NCBI RefSeq assembly: GCF_002933395.1
Contig: NZ_PKFN01000007.1
Location: 620,001-684,000, forward strand
Direction of reading: 5' to 3'
Origin: Yoonia maritima
GTDB lineage: Bacteria > Pseudomonadota > Alphaproteobacteria > Rhodobacterales > Rhodobacteraceae
Length of the DNA: 64,000 nt
The position numbers and the translations under genes are program-made. Below, piece by piece: positions 56,111 through 64,000 of this stretch. Every line of letters starts with the position of its first letter. The stretch's first letter is position 1. The notes below the pieces were generated by a model. That model saw only the letters and a program-made list of their open reading frames with translations. It searched no databases and had not been told where the DNA came from.

Positions 56111-57001
56111 TTACTCCACATTCTGAATTTGTTCGCGCATCTGGTCGATCACGGCTTTCAGGTCAAGCCCGATTGCGGTCAGCGGCGCGGACTGCGCTTT
56201 GGCGCAAAGTGTATTAGCTTCGCGGTTGAATTCCTGCGCGAGAAAGTCAAATTTGCGGCCAGATGGTTTATCATCGGCAAGCAAATCGCGGGCGGCTTGC
56301 ACATGCGACTTTAGACGATCGATTTCCTCGGTCACGTCGCTTTTCATTGCTAGCAAAGCAAGCTCTTGGGCGATACGTCCGTCTTCGACTTCTGCGACAT
56401 CTTCCAGCACACGCCGAAGCGCGGCCGTCAGGTTATCACGCACTTGCGGTGCACGGTCGGCCGCCGCCTTTGCGGCATCATCGGTCAATTCCGCAATCTT
56501 GGTTAACTGCCCTGCAACAACATCATGCAACGCTGCACCTTCTATTCTACGCATTTCACAAAAATCGGCCAAAAGCGAAGGTATGTCAGATTTTAACGCG
56601 GCGACGAGCTGTTCAGCGTCGTCTTGGGGCTGTGCGGCGACCAAAACCCCGCGCTGGCCTAAAACATCGGCTGCGGTTGGCTGCGCGAGCGTTACACCCT
56701 TTATAAATGCGCGTTCTTGCACGGTATCAAGCGCGGTAAGTACCGCGTCTAACCGGGCCTCATCAATCGCAAGCTGACCGGCTGTCTCTTCGCGATTTAA
56801 CCGCAGGTTCACAGTCACATTCCCGCGCGCGATTGCATCTCCGACAGCTGAACGCAGCGCAGGTTCCACACCATCCAGACCATCCGGCATACGCAAACGA
56901 AGATCAAAGCCCCGTGCATTCACGCCCCGCATTTCCCAGCTCCATGATACAGGGCCAAGCGCGCCTGTCCTGCTTGCAAATGCTGTCATCGATTGGGTCA
57001 T
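56111..57001 (-). CDS. yicC: YicC-family endoribonuclease-like protein
   Basis: 296 residues. N-terminal MTQSMTAFASRTG and the WEMRGVNARGFDLRLRMPD stretch, with DUF1732 at the end (KFDFLAQEFNREANTLCAKA), identify the family. E. coli YicC acts on small RNAs as a ribonuclease. It is linked to gmk in many genomes. First gene of a three-gene minus-strand run. Confidence 0.92.
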   Translation of the reverse strand: MTQSMTAFASRTGALGPVSWSWEMRGVNARGFDLRLRMPDGLDGVEPALRSAVGDAIARGNVTVNLRLNREETAGQLAIDEARLDAVLTALDTVQERAFIKGVTLAQPTAADVLGQRGVLVAAQPQDDAEQLVAALKSDIPSLLADFCEMRRIEGAALHDVVAGQLTKIAELTDDAAKAAADRAPQVRDNLTAALRRVLEDVAEVEDGRIAQELALLAMKSDVTEEIDRLKSHVQAARDLLADDKPSGRKFDFLAQEFNREANTLCAKAQSAPLTAIGLDLKAVIDQMREQIQNVE

Positions 57002-57184
57002 GTGTCACCGCCTACGCTACTGTTTGCATTGGTCCTATTGGATAAATGGTCCATTGGGCAAGCCTGAGTGCGTTAACCGTTTAACACTTTGTTAAGTGAA
57101 CATATGACAAAACTGCGTTAAATTCGACTTAAAGGAAAACATAATTGTCCTGAATTTTGAATTTATAGGATCGCCGAGGATCAC

Positions 57185-57826
57185 ATGGAAGTAGTTAGTC
57201 ACATATCGTTTCGTCGCCACCAAGATTTCCCAGGGGCGAATGACCCCATTTTACAAAGCCTTGAGGCATATTGGCAGGCGCTTCGCCACGCTAGTCAAAT
57301 CCCGTCACGCAATGATATTCAGCCACGGAAAATCGACGATGCGCTGCCGCATACGTTCATCCTTCAACGGATTGCGCCCGGAATTGCACGGATGCGGGTC
57401 GCGGGTCAGAAACTGCATGATCTATTGAAAATGGATGCGCGCGGCATGCCGATTGGTACGTTCTTTGCCCCAGAGGCGCGTGATGAACTGACACAGCTAG
57501 TAGAAACCGCTTTCACCGAACCCGCGATTATTGCTTTACCGCTGTATGCACCCGGCAACATCGTTCGTGCGCCTTTGACGGGTACGATGCTTATGTTGCC
57601 GCTGCGCGATGACAATGGTCAAACCAGCCGTATTCTAGGGGCAATTGTTACTGACGGGAATCGCGGCAATCGCTCCCGCAAGTTTGAAATCGCCAAAGAT
57701 CTGCCCATGCGTCACGAAACATTGGGGATCAAGCTTGCGAGGTCACATAGGAACCCACTCACGCTCAACAAAAAAGGGCCAGACGCGATGCATCCGGCCC
57801 TTCGTTTGGTTGTAAACAACGCTTAA
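57185..57826 (+). CDS. PAS_5-domain protein
   Basis: 213 residues of the alphaproteobacterial PAS_5 family: a PAS-like domain at about 10-155 (for example AYWQALRHASQIPSRNDIQP, which is the usual entry of this family). No output domain is fused, so it may be a sensory adaptor. Its stop abuts the stop of the class II DAHP synthase gene, and that gene's terminator lies inside its last codons. Confidence 0.8.
   Translation: MEVVSHISFRRHQDFPGANDPILQSLEAYWQALRHASQIPSRNDIQPRKIDDALPHTFILQRIAPGIARMRVAGQKLHDLLKMDARGMPIGTFFAPEARDELTQLVETAFTEPAIIALPLYAPGNIVRAPLTGTMLMLPLRDDNGQTSRILGAIVTDGNRGNRSRKFEIAKDLPMRHETLGIKLARSHRNPLTLNKKGPDAMHPALRLVVNNA
57770..57802 (-). terminator. Terminator of the DAHP synthase gene, inside the PAS_5 gene
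   Basis: On the minus strand AAGGGCC (57796-57802) and GGCCCTT (57774-57780) form a stem, followed by six T (57770-57775). It lies 25-57 bases past the DAHP synthase stop but within the last 19 codons of the opposing PAS_5 gene. Confidence 0.75.
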
Positions 57827-59197
57827 TTAACCAGCTTTAGCTTGGCCCAGCTTGTTGCGGCGTGCCGACAGTTCTTCGGAAACAAGGAACGCCAATTCAA
57901 GCGACTGCGACGCGTTCAAGCGCGGATCACAGGCTGTGTGGTAACGGCTAGACAGGTCTTCGTCTGTCACAGCGCGGATACCGCCGGTGCATTCAGTCAC
58001 GTCTTTGCCCGTCATCTCAAAGTGCACACCACCTGGGATCGTGCCCTCTGCGTTATGAACAGCAAAGAATTCTTTGACTTCGCGCAGCACGCTATCGAAC
58101 GGACGGGTTTTATAGCCCGTTGTCGATTTGATCGTGTTGCCGTGCATCGCGTCGCAGGTCCAAACAACGTTTGCGCCTTCTTCTTCGACGGCCTTGATCA
58201 GGCGCGGCAGATGTTCACCAACTGAACCCGCACCAAAGCGCGCGATCAGCGTCAGACGACCCGCTTCGTTTTCAGGGTTCAACGACGCCATCAACGCCTT
58301 GAGATGGCCAGAAGTCATAGATGGGCCACATTTCAGACCAATGGGGTTTTGAACACCTTTGCAGAATTCAACATGCGCCCCGTCTGGCTGACGTGTGCGG
58401 TCACCGATCCAAATCATGTGGCCAGAACCTGCAAGCCATTTACCAGACGTCGAATCCAAACGGCAAAGCGCCTCTTCATACTCAAGCAACAGCGCTTCGT
58501 GGCTGGTGTAGAAATCAACTGTCTGTAGTTCATGGTTGGTATCTGTGGTCAGGCCAGCAGCTTCCATGAAATCAAGCGTATCAGTGATGCGGGCGGCCAT
58601 ATCGCTATATTTTGCGACTTCGTTGGTGTCGGTAAAGCCCAAAGTCCACTTGTGAACTTCGTGAACATTCGCAAAACCACCTGTTGAAAACGCACGCAGC
58701 AAGTTCAACGTCGCAGCCGCCTGCATGTAGGCTTGCGACATACGCTCTGGGTCGGGAATACGTGATTCTGGTGTGAAATCGAAACCGTTGATAATGTCAC
58801 CACGGTAGCTTGGCAGTTCGACACCGTTCACAGTTTCAGTTGGCGCTGAACGTGGCTTCGCCATTTGACCAGCCATACGACCAACCTTAACCACTGGCAC
58901 CTTGGCGCCATAGGTCAGAACCATCGCCATCTGCAGCATCACTTTGAATGTGTCGCGAATAGCGTCGGCACCAAATTCAGCAAAGCTTTCGGCACAATCG
59001 CCGCCTTGCAGCAAAAACGCTTCTCCACGGCTTACCGCGCCAAGTTGTTGTTTCAGTTTGCGCGCTTCACCAGCAAAAACCAATGGTGGATAACTGGCAA
59101 GACGACCTTCGACAGCGCTAAGCGCGGCTGCGTCGGTATACTCAGGCATCTGTACCCGGGGCTTGTTGCGCCAGTCAGATTTTTGCCAGTTAGTCAT
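57827..59197 (-). CDS. Class II 3-deoxy-7-phosphoheptulonate synthase
   Basis: 456 residues, typical for the plant/actinobacterial-like class II enzyme that joins phosphoenolpyruvate and erythrose 4-phosphate, the first step of the shikimate pathway. GGDCAESF and the [12 protein letters not shown] segment bind substrate and PEP; the metal and KPRS residues are present. Its terminator lies within the convergent PAS_5 gene. aroQ at 4610 belongs to the same pathway. Confidence 0.96.
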   Translation of the reverse strand: MTNWQKSDWRNKPRVQMPEYTDAAALSAVEGRLASYPPLVFAGEARKLKQQLGAVSRGEAFLLQGGDCAESFAEFGADAIRDTFKVMLQMAMVLTYGAKVPVVKVGRMAGQMAKPRSAPTETVNGVELPSYRGDIINGFDFTPESRIPDPERMSQAYMQAAATLNLLRAFSTGGFANVHEVHKWTLGFTDTNEVAKYSDMAARITDTLDFMEAAGLTTDTNHELQTVDFYTSHEALLLEYEEALCRLDSTSGKWLAGSGHMIWIGDRTRQPDGAHVEFCKGVQNPIGLKCGPSMTSGHLKALMASLNPENEAGRLTLIARFGAGSVGEHLPRLIKAVEEEGANVVWTCDAMHGNTIKSTTGYKTRPFDSVLREVKEFFAVHNAEGTIPGGVHFEMTGKDVTECTGGIRAVTDEDLSSRYHTACDPRLNASQSLELAFLVSEELSARRNKLGQAKAG

Positions 59198-59377
59198 TTT
59201 ATTGCTCCATTTGCAGTCATAGTGAACTAATTTTAGGTGCTCCGTATAACGCGCACAGCCCTAAGGGCCAATACGAAAGTGCAATGCACCCCGGAAACTG
59301 CCTTTCCGTCACTTTGGGGCTTGATAGACAAAGTCAAAACTGGTTCGGTCGTTCGATACTCTTTTCGGACAAAGCCC

Positions 59378-60373
59378 ATGTATGCAGACCCACAAATCGT
59401 TGAAGTAGATCACAGCGGCAAACCACGCCATTTTGTGTTTGTTCTGTTGAACAATTTCACGATGATTAGCTTTTCCGCGGCGTTGGAGAGCTTGCGGATT
59501 GCGAACCGCACCGCAGGTAAGCCCCTGTATACATGGACAATTGTCAGCGAAGACGGAGAAGATACCGTTTGTTCAAGCGGCTGTGCATTTCGCGTTGAAC
59601 ACAGCCTCGGCGAAACAGATCGCGACGACACGATTATGGTGTGTGGGGGTATCGGCGTTAAAATCGCAACGACAAAACGATTGTTAAACTGGCTAAGACG
59701 CGAAGCGCGGCGCGGCGCGACGATCGCAGGGCTTTGCACCGCAGGTTACACAATTGCAAAGGCTGGCCTGCTGGATGGAAAGCGCGCCACAATCCATTGG
59801 GAGAATCACGACAGCTTTCTGGAAGAATTCGAAGATGTTACACTCACAAAATCAGTCTTTGTTGTCGACGGTAACCGTATCACAACGGCCGGGGGCACAG
59901 CATCGCTTGATTTGATGATTAAGCTCATCGCGGACGATCACGGTGAGGATCTAGCCAATGCTGTGGCCGATATTTTGATCTATTCTTCGATCCGAACGGA
60001 CCAAGATACACAGCGGCTATCAATCCCGACGCGAATTGGCGTCCGACACCCGAAACTTTCCAGCGTTATTAAAATGATGGAAGAAAATATCGAAGAACCG
60101 ATCAGCCCGACGACGCTTGCTTCTGATGTCGGTATGTCGACACGGCAGTTAGAACGGCTATTTCGACGTTATTTATCAAGAAGCCCAAAGCGCTATTATA
60201 TGGAACTACGCCTACAAAAGGCGCGTAATCTGCTGATGCAAACAGATATGACCGTCATTAATGTCGCCTTGGCCTGTGGTTTCGCATCACCATCGCATTT
60301 TTCAAAATGCTATCGGTCGCATTATGATACGACACCCTACCGCGAACGTGGCAGTCACGCATCGCGCGCGTAA
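59378..60373 (+). CDS. GlxA-family AraC-type regulator
   Basis: 331 residues from ATG 59378; the frame is open from 59237 but the first 47 residues look unlike the family. A DJ-1/PfpI-like domain (about 18-190; GLCTAGYTIAKAGLLDGKRA) is followed by two AraC helix-turn-helix units (about 225-320; LARDVGMSTRQLERLFRRYL-like and VNVALACGFASPSHFSKCYR). Regulators of this type commonly sense nitrogen compounds such as carnitine, glycine betaine or arginine. It precedes the ABC operon and probably controls it. Confidence 0.87.
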   Translation: MYADPQIVEVDHSGKPRHFVFVLLNNFTMISFSAALESLRIANRTAGKPLYTWTIVSEDGEDTVCSSGCAFRVEHSLGETDRDDTIMVCGGIGVKIATTKRLLNWLRREARRGATIAGLCTAGYTIAKAGLLDGKRATIHWENHDSFLEEFEDVTLTKSVFVVDGNRITTAGGTASLDLMIKLIADDHGEDLANAVADILIYSSIRTDQDTQRLSIPTRIGVRHPKLSSVIKMMEENIEEPISPTTLASDVGMSTRQLERLFRRYLSRSPKRYYMELRLQKARNLLMQTDMTVINVALACGFASPSHFSKCYRSHYDTTPYRERGSHASRA

Positions 60374-60545
60374 TCATGGACAAAACCAAATCCTTGATCT
60401 GATTGTTCTAAAACATGCATCAAAGCCGTGGTGCGCAGCATAACTTTACCATTTCGAAGAAATTGACCTTTCGTTCAGACTTTCCTTTTGGAAACACGCT
60501 GATAAGCTGCCGCCCAGAATACAAAAAACCAACGGGGAGTCTAAA

Positions 60546-61742
60546 ATGAAAAAATTACTTATGGCGACATCTGCCATGACAATGATTGCGAGTGGCGCAA
60601 TGGCTGCTGGCCACGCTGAAGAAGTCAAAATCGGCGTTATCCTTGGCTTTACCGGTCCGCTTGAATCGATCACCCCTGCGATGGGTGCTGGCGCTGAACT
60701 TGCAATGGCAGAAGTCACCGAAGCAGGTGCTCTGCTAGATGGCGCAACCGTGACACCTGTCCGTGGCGACAGCACATGTATCGACAGCAGTGCGGCGACC
60801 ACAGCGGCAGAGCGACTGATCACGTCCGACAATGTGAACGCGATTATGGGCGCTGACTGTTCAGGCGTCACAGGCGCGATTTTGCAAAACGTCGCGCGTG
60901 CGAACGGTGTAGTAATGGTCTCGCCTTCGGCAACGTCACCGGGGCTTTCAACAGCCGAAGATGACGGCCTATTTTTCCGCACTGCGCCATCTGATGCGCG
61001 CCAAGGGGAAATCATGACAGAAATTCTGGGTGATCGCGACATCACCGAGGTTGCTCTGACATATACCAACAACGATTACGGTAAGGGTCTTGCTGATGCG
61101 TTCCAAGCGGCATTTGAAGCGGCTGGCGGAACAGTAACCATCTCTGCTGCACATGAAGACGGCAAAGCAGATTATTCGGCTGAAGTTGGCGCACTAGCAT
61201 CCGCTGGTGGCGAAGTTCTGGTTGTAGCGGGCTATGTCGATCAAGGCGGTTCTGGTGTTGTGCGCTCCTCGCTTGATTCAGGTGCATTTGATACGTTTTT
61301 CTTCCCAGACGGTATGGTTGGCGCGGCGCTGAATGAAAACTTCGGTGATGAGCTGAACGGATCAATCGGGAGCTACCCCGGCACAAACAGCACTGGCGCG
61401 GCGACGTTCTTTGACATGGCCGAGGCCGCAGGCTTTGACGGCACAAGCACCTTTGCCGCAGAATCTTATGATGCGGCAGCCCTGATCATGCTGGCAATGC
61501 AAGCAGCGGGTTCTTCGGCATCAGCAGACTTCAAAGACCACGTCTTTGACGTTGCAAACGCACCAGGTGTTGAAATTTTCCCAGGTGAAATTGCCAAAGG
61601 TCTAGAGCTTCTCGCTGCTGGCGAAGACATCGACTATGTCGGCGCATCTGCCGTTGAATTGATCGGGCCCGGCGAATCTGCTGGAAACTTTCAGGAAATC
61701 GAATTCACTGATGGTGTATATTCCACGGTTAAATATCGCTAA
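60546..61742 (+). CDS. Branched-chain-type ABC solute-binding protein (LivK-like)
   Basis: 398 residues, ATG behind GGGGAG at seven bases. Signal peptide (MKKLLMATSAMTMIASGAMA, cleaved near AAG). Mature domain of the periplasmic-binding type I family: KIGVILGFTGPLESITPAMG and a Cys-containing DSTCIDSSAATTAAERLI that many amino-acid and amide binders share. First gene of an operon with two ATPases and at least one permease. The ligand is unknown. Confidence 0.92.
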   Translation: MKKLLMATSAMTMIASGAMAAGHAEEVKIGVILGFTGPLESITPAMGAGAELAMAEVTEAGALLDGATVTPVRGDSTCIDSSAATTAAERLITSDNVNAIMGADCSGVTGAILQNVARANGVVMVSPSATSPGLSTAEDDGLFFRTAPSDARQGEIMTEILGDRDITEVALTYTNNDYGKGLADAFQAAFEAAGGTVTISAAHEDGKADYSAEVGALASAGGEVLVVAGYVDQGGSGVVRSSLDSGAFDTFFFPDGMVGAALNENFGDELNGSIGSYPGTNSTGAATFFDMAEAAGFDGTSTFAAESYDAAALIMLAMQAAGSSASADFKDHVFDVANAPGVEIFPGEIAKGLELLAAGEDIDYVGASAVELIGPGESAGNFQEIEFTDGVYSTVKYR

Positions 61743-61761
61743 TAACGCGGTAGACGACGGA

Positions 61762-61789
61762 AAACGGCGCGGGAAACTGCGCCGTTTTG
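61762..61789 (+). other. Attenuating hairpin after the LivK-like gene
   Basis: AAAACGGCGC (61762-61771) pairs perfectly with GCGCCGTTTT (61780-61789) around GGGAAACT. It lies 20 bases after the stop and before the ATPase gene; a partial terminator is likely. Confidence 0.75.
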
Positions 61790-61827
61790 CACAATAGACA
61801 TGCCAAAAAGGCGTGCGAGGGGAAGAT

Positions 61828-62610
61828 ATGATTGTTGTTGAAAATCTGGTGAAAACCTTTGGTGGTTTTCGCGCCGTAGACGGTGCGTCGCTACGCATCG
61901 AACAAGGATCAATTACGGGCCTTATCGGACCTAACGGAGCCGGGAAAACAACACTTTTCAATGTGATAGCGGGTGTTCTTAAACCGACATCTGGCCGTGT
62001 GACCATGATGGGCGAAGACATCACAGGTCTGCCGCCGCACGAATTATTTCACAAGGGGCTGCTCCGCACCTTCCAAATCGCGCATGAATTTTCGTCTATG
62101 ACTGTGCGTGAAAACCTGATGATGGTACCCGGCGCGCAATCTGGCGAAACGCTGTGGAACGCATGGTTTGGCCGCAAACGGATCGCGAACGAAGAACGCG
62201 CTTTGCTTGCCAAAGCGGATGAAGTTCTTGAATTCCTGACAATCGACCACCTGAAAGACGAAAAAGCAGGGAACCTGTCCGGCGGACAGAAAAAGCTGCT
62301 CGAACTTGGCCGGACCATGATGGTCGACGCCAAGATCGTCTTTCTGGACGAGGTCGGCGCAGGCGTGAACCGCACCCTTTTGAACACCATTGGCGACGCG
62401 ATCATTCGCCTGAACAAAGAACGTAATTACACATTCGTCGTCATTGAACACGACATGGATTTTATTGGCCGCATTTGTGACCCAGTTATTTGTATGGCCG
62501 AGGGCCACGTTTTGGCCGAAGGAACATTGGCCGAAATCAAAGCCAACGAACAGGTGATCGAGGCTTACCTCGGCACCGGCTTAAAAAACAAAGATAAGGT
62601 TATGACATGA
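61828..62610 (+). CDS. ABC importer ATPase (LivG-like)
   Basis: 260 residues from ATG 61828, behind GAGGGGA; a GTG at 61813 is in frame but precedes that site. Walker A GPNGAGKTTLFN, signature LSGGQKKLLELGR and Walker B KIVFLDEVGAGVN are present; the DEVGAG form with Val replacing the usual Pro is seen in this branch. Overlaps the next small gene by four bases. Confidence 0.92.
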   Translation: MIVVENLVKTFGGFRAVDGASLRIEQGSITGLIGPNGAGKTTLFNVIAGVLKPTSGRVTMMGEDITGLPPHELFHKGLLRTFQIAHEFSSMTVRENLMMVPGAQSGETLWNAWFGRKRIANEERALLAKADEVLEFLTIDHLKDEKAGNLSGGQKKLLELGRTMMVDAKIVFLDEVGAGVNRTLLNTIGDAIIRLNKERNYTFVVIEHDMDFIGRICDPVICMAEGHVLAEGTLAEIKANEQVIEAYLGTGLKNKDKVMT

Positions 62611-62765
62611 AATTCTTACTAACTGTGTTGCTCGGTGCCGTATTGGGCGCAGCCGGCACATTCTACTACATCTACCTCTATCACGCGGATGGATCCGAGC
62701 AGGCGCTGATGCGCAACACGCTAACCACCTATCTGCCCTTCTTGTCGGAGTACATTAACAAGTGA
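62607..62765 (+). CDS. 52-residue single-span membrane protein in ABC operon
   Basis: A 52-codon frame, MKFLLTVLLGAVLGAAGTFY at its start, runs between the two ATPase genes and overlaps both by four bases (ATGA before, GTGA after). It has one strongly hydrophobic, glycine/alanine-rich span (about 3-22) and a short polar C-terminal tail. The tight overlaps on both sides argue that it is translated. No function or family is recognised; it may be a small accessory subunit of the importer. Confidence 0.75.
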   Translation: MKFLLTVLLGAVLGAAGTFYYIYLYHADGSEQALMRNTLTTYLPFLSEYINK

Positions 62766-63475
62766 GCGAACCGTTTCTGATCGGCGACGCCATGACCGGT
62801 GGTTATGGCAAAGGTCCTGATATCTTGCATGGCTGTACGATTGCCGCCGAAAAAGGCGAGATCGCAGTGATTGTTGGCCCCAATGGGGCTGGCAAATCCA
62901 CCGCGATGAAAGCCATTTTTGGCATGTTGAACGTCAATTCAGGCGCAGTGCGTCTGGATGGTGAAGACATTACCAAACTGTCGCCGCAGGAACGCGTCGT
63001 TAAGGGGATGGGCTTTGTCCCCCAAACCCACAATATTTTCACGTCGATGACGGTTGAAGAAAACCTAGAAATGGGTGCCTTTATCCGTCGCGACGATTTC
63101 AAGGATACAATGACGCAGGTTTACGACCTGTTCCCGATCCTCAAAGAAAAGCGCAACCAAGCCGCGGGCGAATTGTCGGGCGGTCAACGTCAGCAAGTTG
63201 CCGTCGGTCGCGCACTCATGACACAACCCAAAGTACTGATGCTGGACGAACCCACCGCTGGCGTGTCACCCATCGTGATGGACGAGCTGTTCGACCGGAT
63301 CATTGAGGTTGCCCGCACAGGTATTCCAATCCTGATGGTCGAACAGAATGCCCGACAAGCACTTGAAATTGCGGATAAAGCATATGTTCTGGTGCAGGGG
63401 CGCAACGCGCATACTGGTACCGGTAAAGAATTGTTAGCGGACGAAGATGTACGGCGGAGTTTCTTGGGCGGATGA
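62762..63475 (+). CDS. livF: ABC importer ATPase (LivF-like)
   Basis: 237 residues, started by GTG at 62762 within the stop of the small gene. Walker A GPNGAGKSTAMK, signature LSGGQRQQVAVGRALM and Walker B VLMLDEPTAGVSP are intact. LivG and LivF types pair to drive transport. Overlaps the lipoprotein gene by four bases. Confidence 0.93.
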   Translation: MSEPFLIGDAMTGGYGKGPDILHGCTIAAEKGEIAVIVGPNGAGKSTAMKAIFGMLNVNSGAVRLDGEDITKLSPQERVVKGMGFVPQTHNIFTSMTVEENLEMGAFIRRDDFKDTMTQVYDLFPILKEKRNQAAGELSGGQRQQVAVGRALMTQPKVLMLDEPTAGVSPIVMDELFDRIIEVARTGIPILMVEQNARQALEIADKAYVLVQGRNAHTGTGKELLADEDVRRSFLGG

Positions 63476-63927
63476 AGCAGTTATCCACATTAGGTGCCGT
63501 AGCTTTCATGCTGCCCGGATGTATCTCGGAGCGACCGTATGCAGTTTATAATAACGGTGCAGCCAGATCGGCATCTCTAACAAGCGAAAAACACATTGAT
63601 ACTAAGGTCTATCGCTGTGATTTACAGGGTGACGATAAAGCCATGACGCTTCTTCTCCACAATGAAAATTCCAGCGGTCCGGGAATGTACTGCGAAAGCT
63701 CTTTTATCGGTGACGCCATGAAATGCTATTCGAGGTCATCGGTCAATGGTGCTGAAATATACCATCATGATGGGCAGTCACATATCGGGCGCGGTGATAC
63801 TCTTTCAGTATATGAAAGTGGTTTAGCCCGGTTCGAAGAGATGATCGTCGAATACACTGCAAACGAACCAGTCGTAACTGGTTATCGTCAATATAGCGGA
63901 ACCTGCACCAGAGGACCTGGACACTAA
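63472..63927 (+). CDS. Putative lipoprotein of unknown function in ABC operon
   Basis: 151 residues. The N terminus MKQLSTLGAVAFMLPGCISE has a short positive end, a hydrophobic core and a lipobox-like LPGC with Cys17, so it is probably a membrane-anchored lipoprotein. Further cysteines (Cys48, Cys73, Cys85 and Cys145 or so) could form disulfides. It is not recognised as a known family. It overlaps livF by four bases and shares one base with the permease start, so it belongs to the transport operon. Confidence 0.65.
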   Translation: MKQLSTLGAVAFMLPGCISERPYAVYNNGAARSASLTSEKHIDTKVYRCDLQGDDKAMTLLLHNENSSGPGMYCESSFIGDAMKCYSRSSVNGAEIYHHDGQSHIGRGDTLSVYESGLARFEEMIVEYTANEPVVTGYRQYSGTCTRGPGH

Positions 63928-64000
63928 TGGACTTCTTAAACGCCCTTGTGGCCCTCGCTAACTTTGTCATCGTACCGGGCCTCGCCTATGGTGCTCAGCT
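63927..64000 (+). CDS. LivH-like ABC permease, N-terminal fragment
   Basis: The first 24 codons, beginning MDFLNALVALANFVIVPGLA, run to the window end. This matches the start of LivH-type permeases of branched-chain-type importers. Its ATG shares a base with the lipoprotein stop. Confidence 0.65.
   Translation, partial: MDFLNALVALANFVIVPGLAYGAQ

Noticed and set aside
56199-56777. Plus-strand 192-residue frame within yicC
   Set aside because: Antisense to yicC and rich in serine and alanine; no start signal.

Overview
The window looks like a chromosomal segment of a marine alphaproteobacterium of the Roseobacter group (Rhodobacteraceae). Supporting signs are rpsB-tsf, a betaine-lipid operon behind a PlcP-type phosphoesterase, several TRAP and ABC importers, class II DAHP synthase, a carboxyspermidine-type polyamine route, and the style of the pst-pho locus. 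The genus cannot be fixed from sequence alone. No rRNA, tRNA or CRISPR array was seen.

Layout. 1-2.5 kb: 3' end of a HupE/UreJ-like membrane protein, then rpsB-tsf with a promoter, a structured leader, a fourfold 15-bp repeat over the rpsB stop codon and a strong terminator after tsf. 2.5-7.7 kb is accessory: a frameshifted tandem-repeat gene, a LuxR-type regulator coupled to aroQ, a sulfotransferase-like and an alpha/beta-hydrolase-like protein, and an IS30-family remnant that supplies the last codons of the next gene. 7.7-14.1 kb: PotABCD-type ABC importer with an Asp/Glu/hydantoin racemase, a divergent GntR regulator and a GNAT protein. 14.1-19.7 kb: TRAP importer, divergent from carboxy(nor)spermidine decarboxylase and dehydrogenase genes. 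19.9-24.5 kb: hybrid histidine kinase and tex.

24.7-27.4 kb: plcP-btaA-btaB, which replaces phospholipids by betaine lipids under phosphate shortage, with a candidate Pho box. 27.4-33.9 kb: complete malonate module (matR, TRAP dctPQM, matA, matB) with a 20-bp palindromic operator. 33.9-44.8 kb: sugar or uronide operon with four consecutive Gfo/Idh/MocA oxidoreductases, an ABC importer, a GH105-like unsaturated uronyl hydrolase and a divergent KdgR-like IclR regulator. 44.9-47.4 kb: a cation/Ca2+ exchanger and gnd. 47.4-54.4 kb (minus strand): phoR, pstSCAB, phoU, phoB, with a candidate Pho box before pstS; the PhoB made here may also control the plcP-bta operon.

54.5-59.2 kb: a small unknown gene, gamma-carbonic-anhydrase-like protein, gmk, yicC, a PAS_5 protein and class II DAHP synthase. 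59.2-64 kb: a GlxA-type AraC regulator, then a branched-chain-amino-acid-type ABC operon with two unusual insertions, a 52-residue membrane protein between the two ATPases and a 151-residue lipoprotein before the permease that runs off the window.

One theme recurs: each of the six operons that places a solute-binding-protein gene before membrane-component or ATPase genes has a hairpin directly after that gene, presumably to keep its transcript more abundant than the rest.
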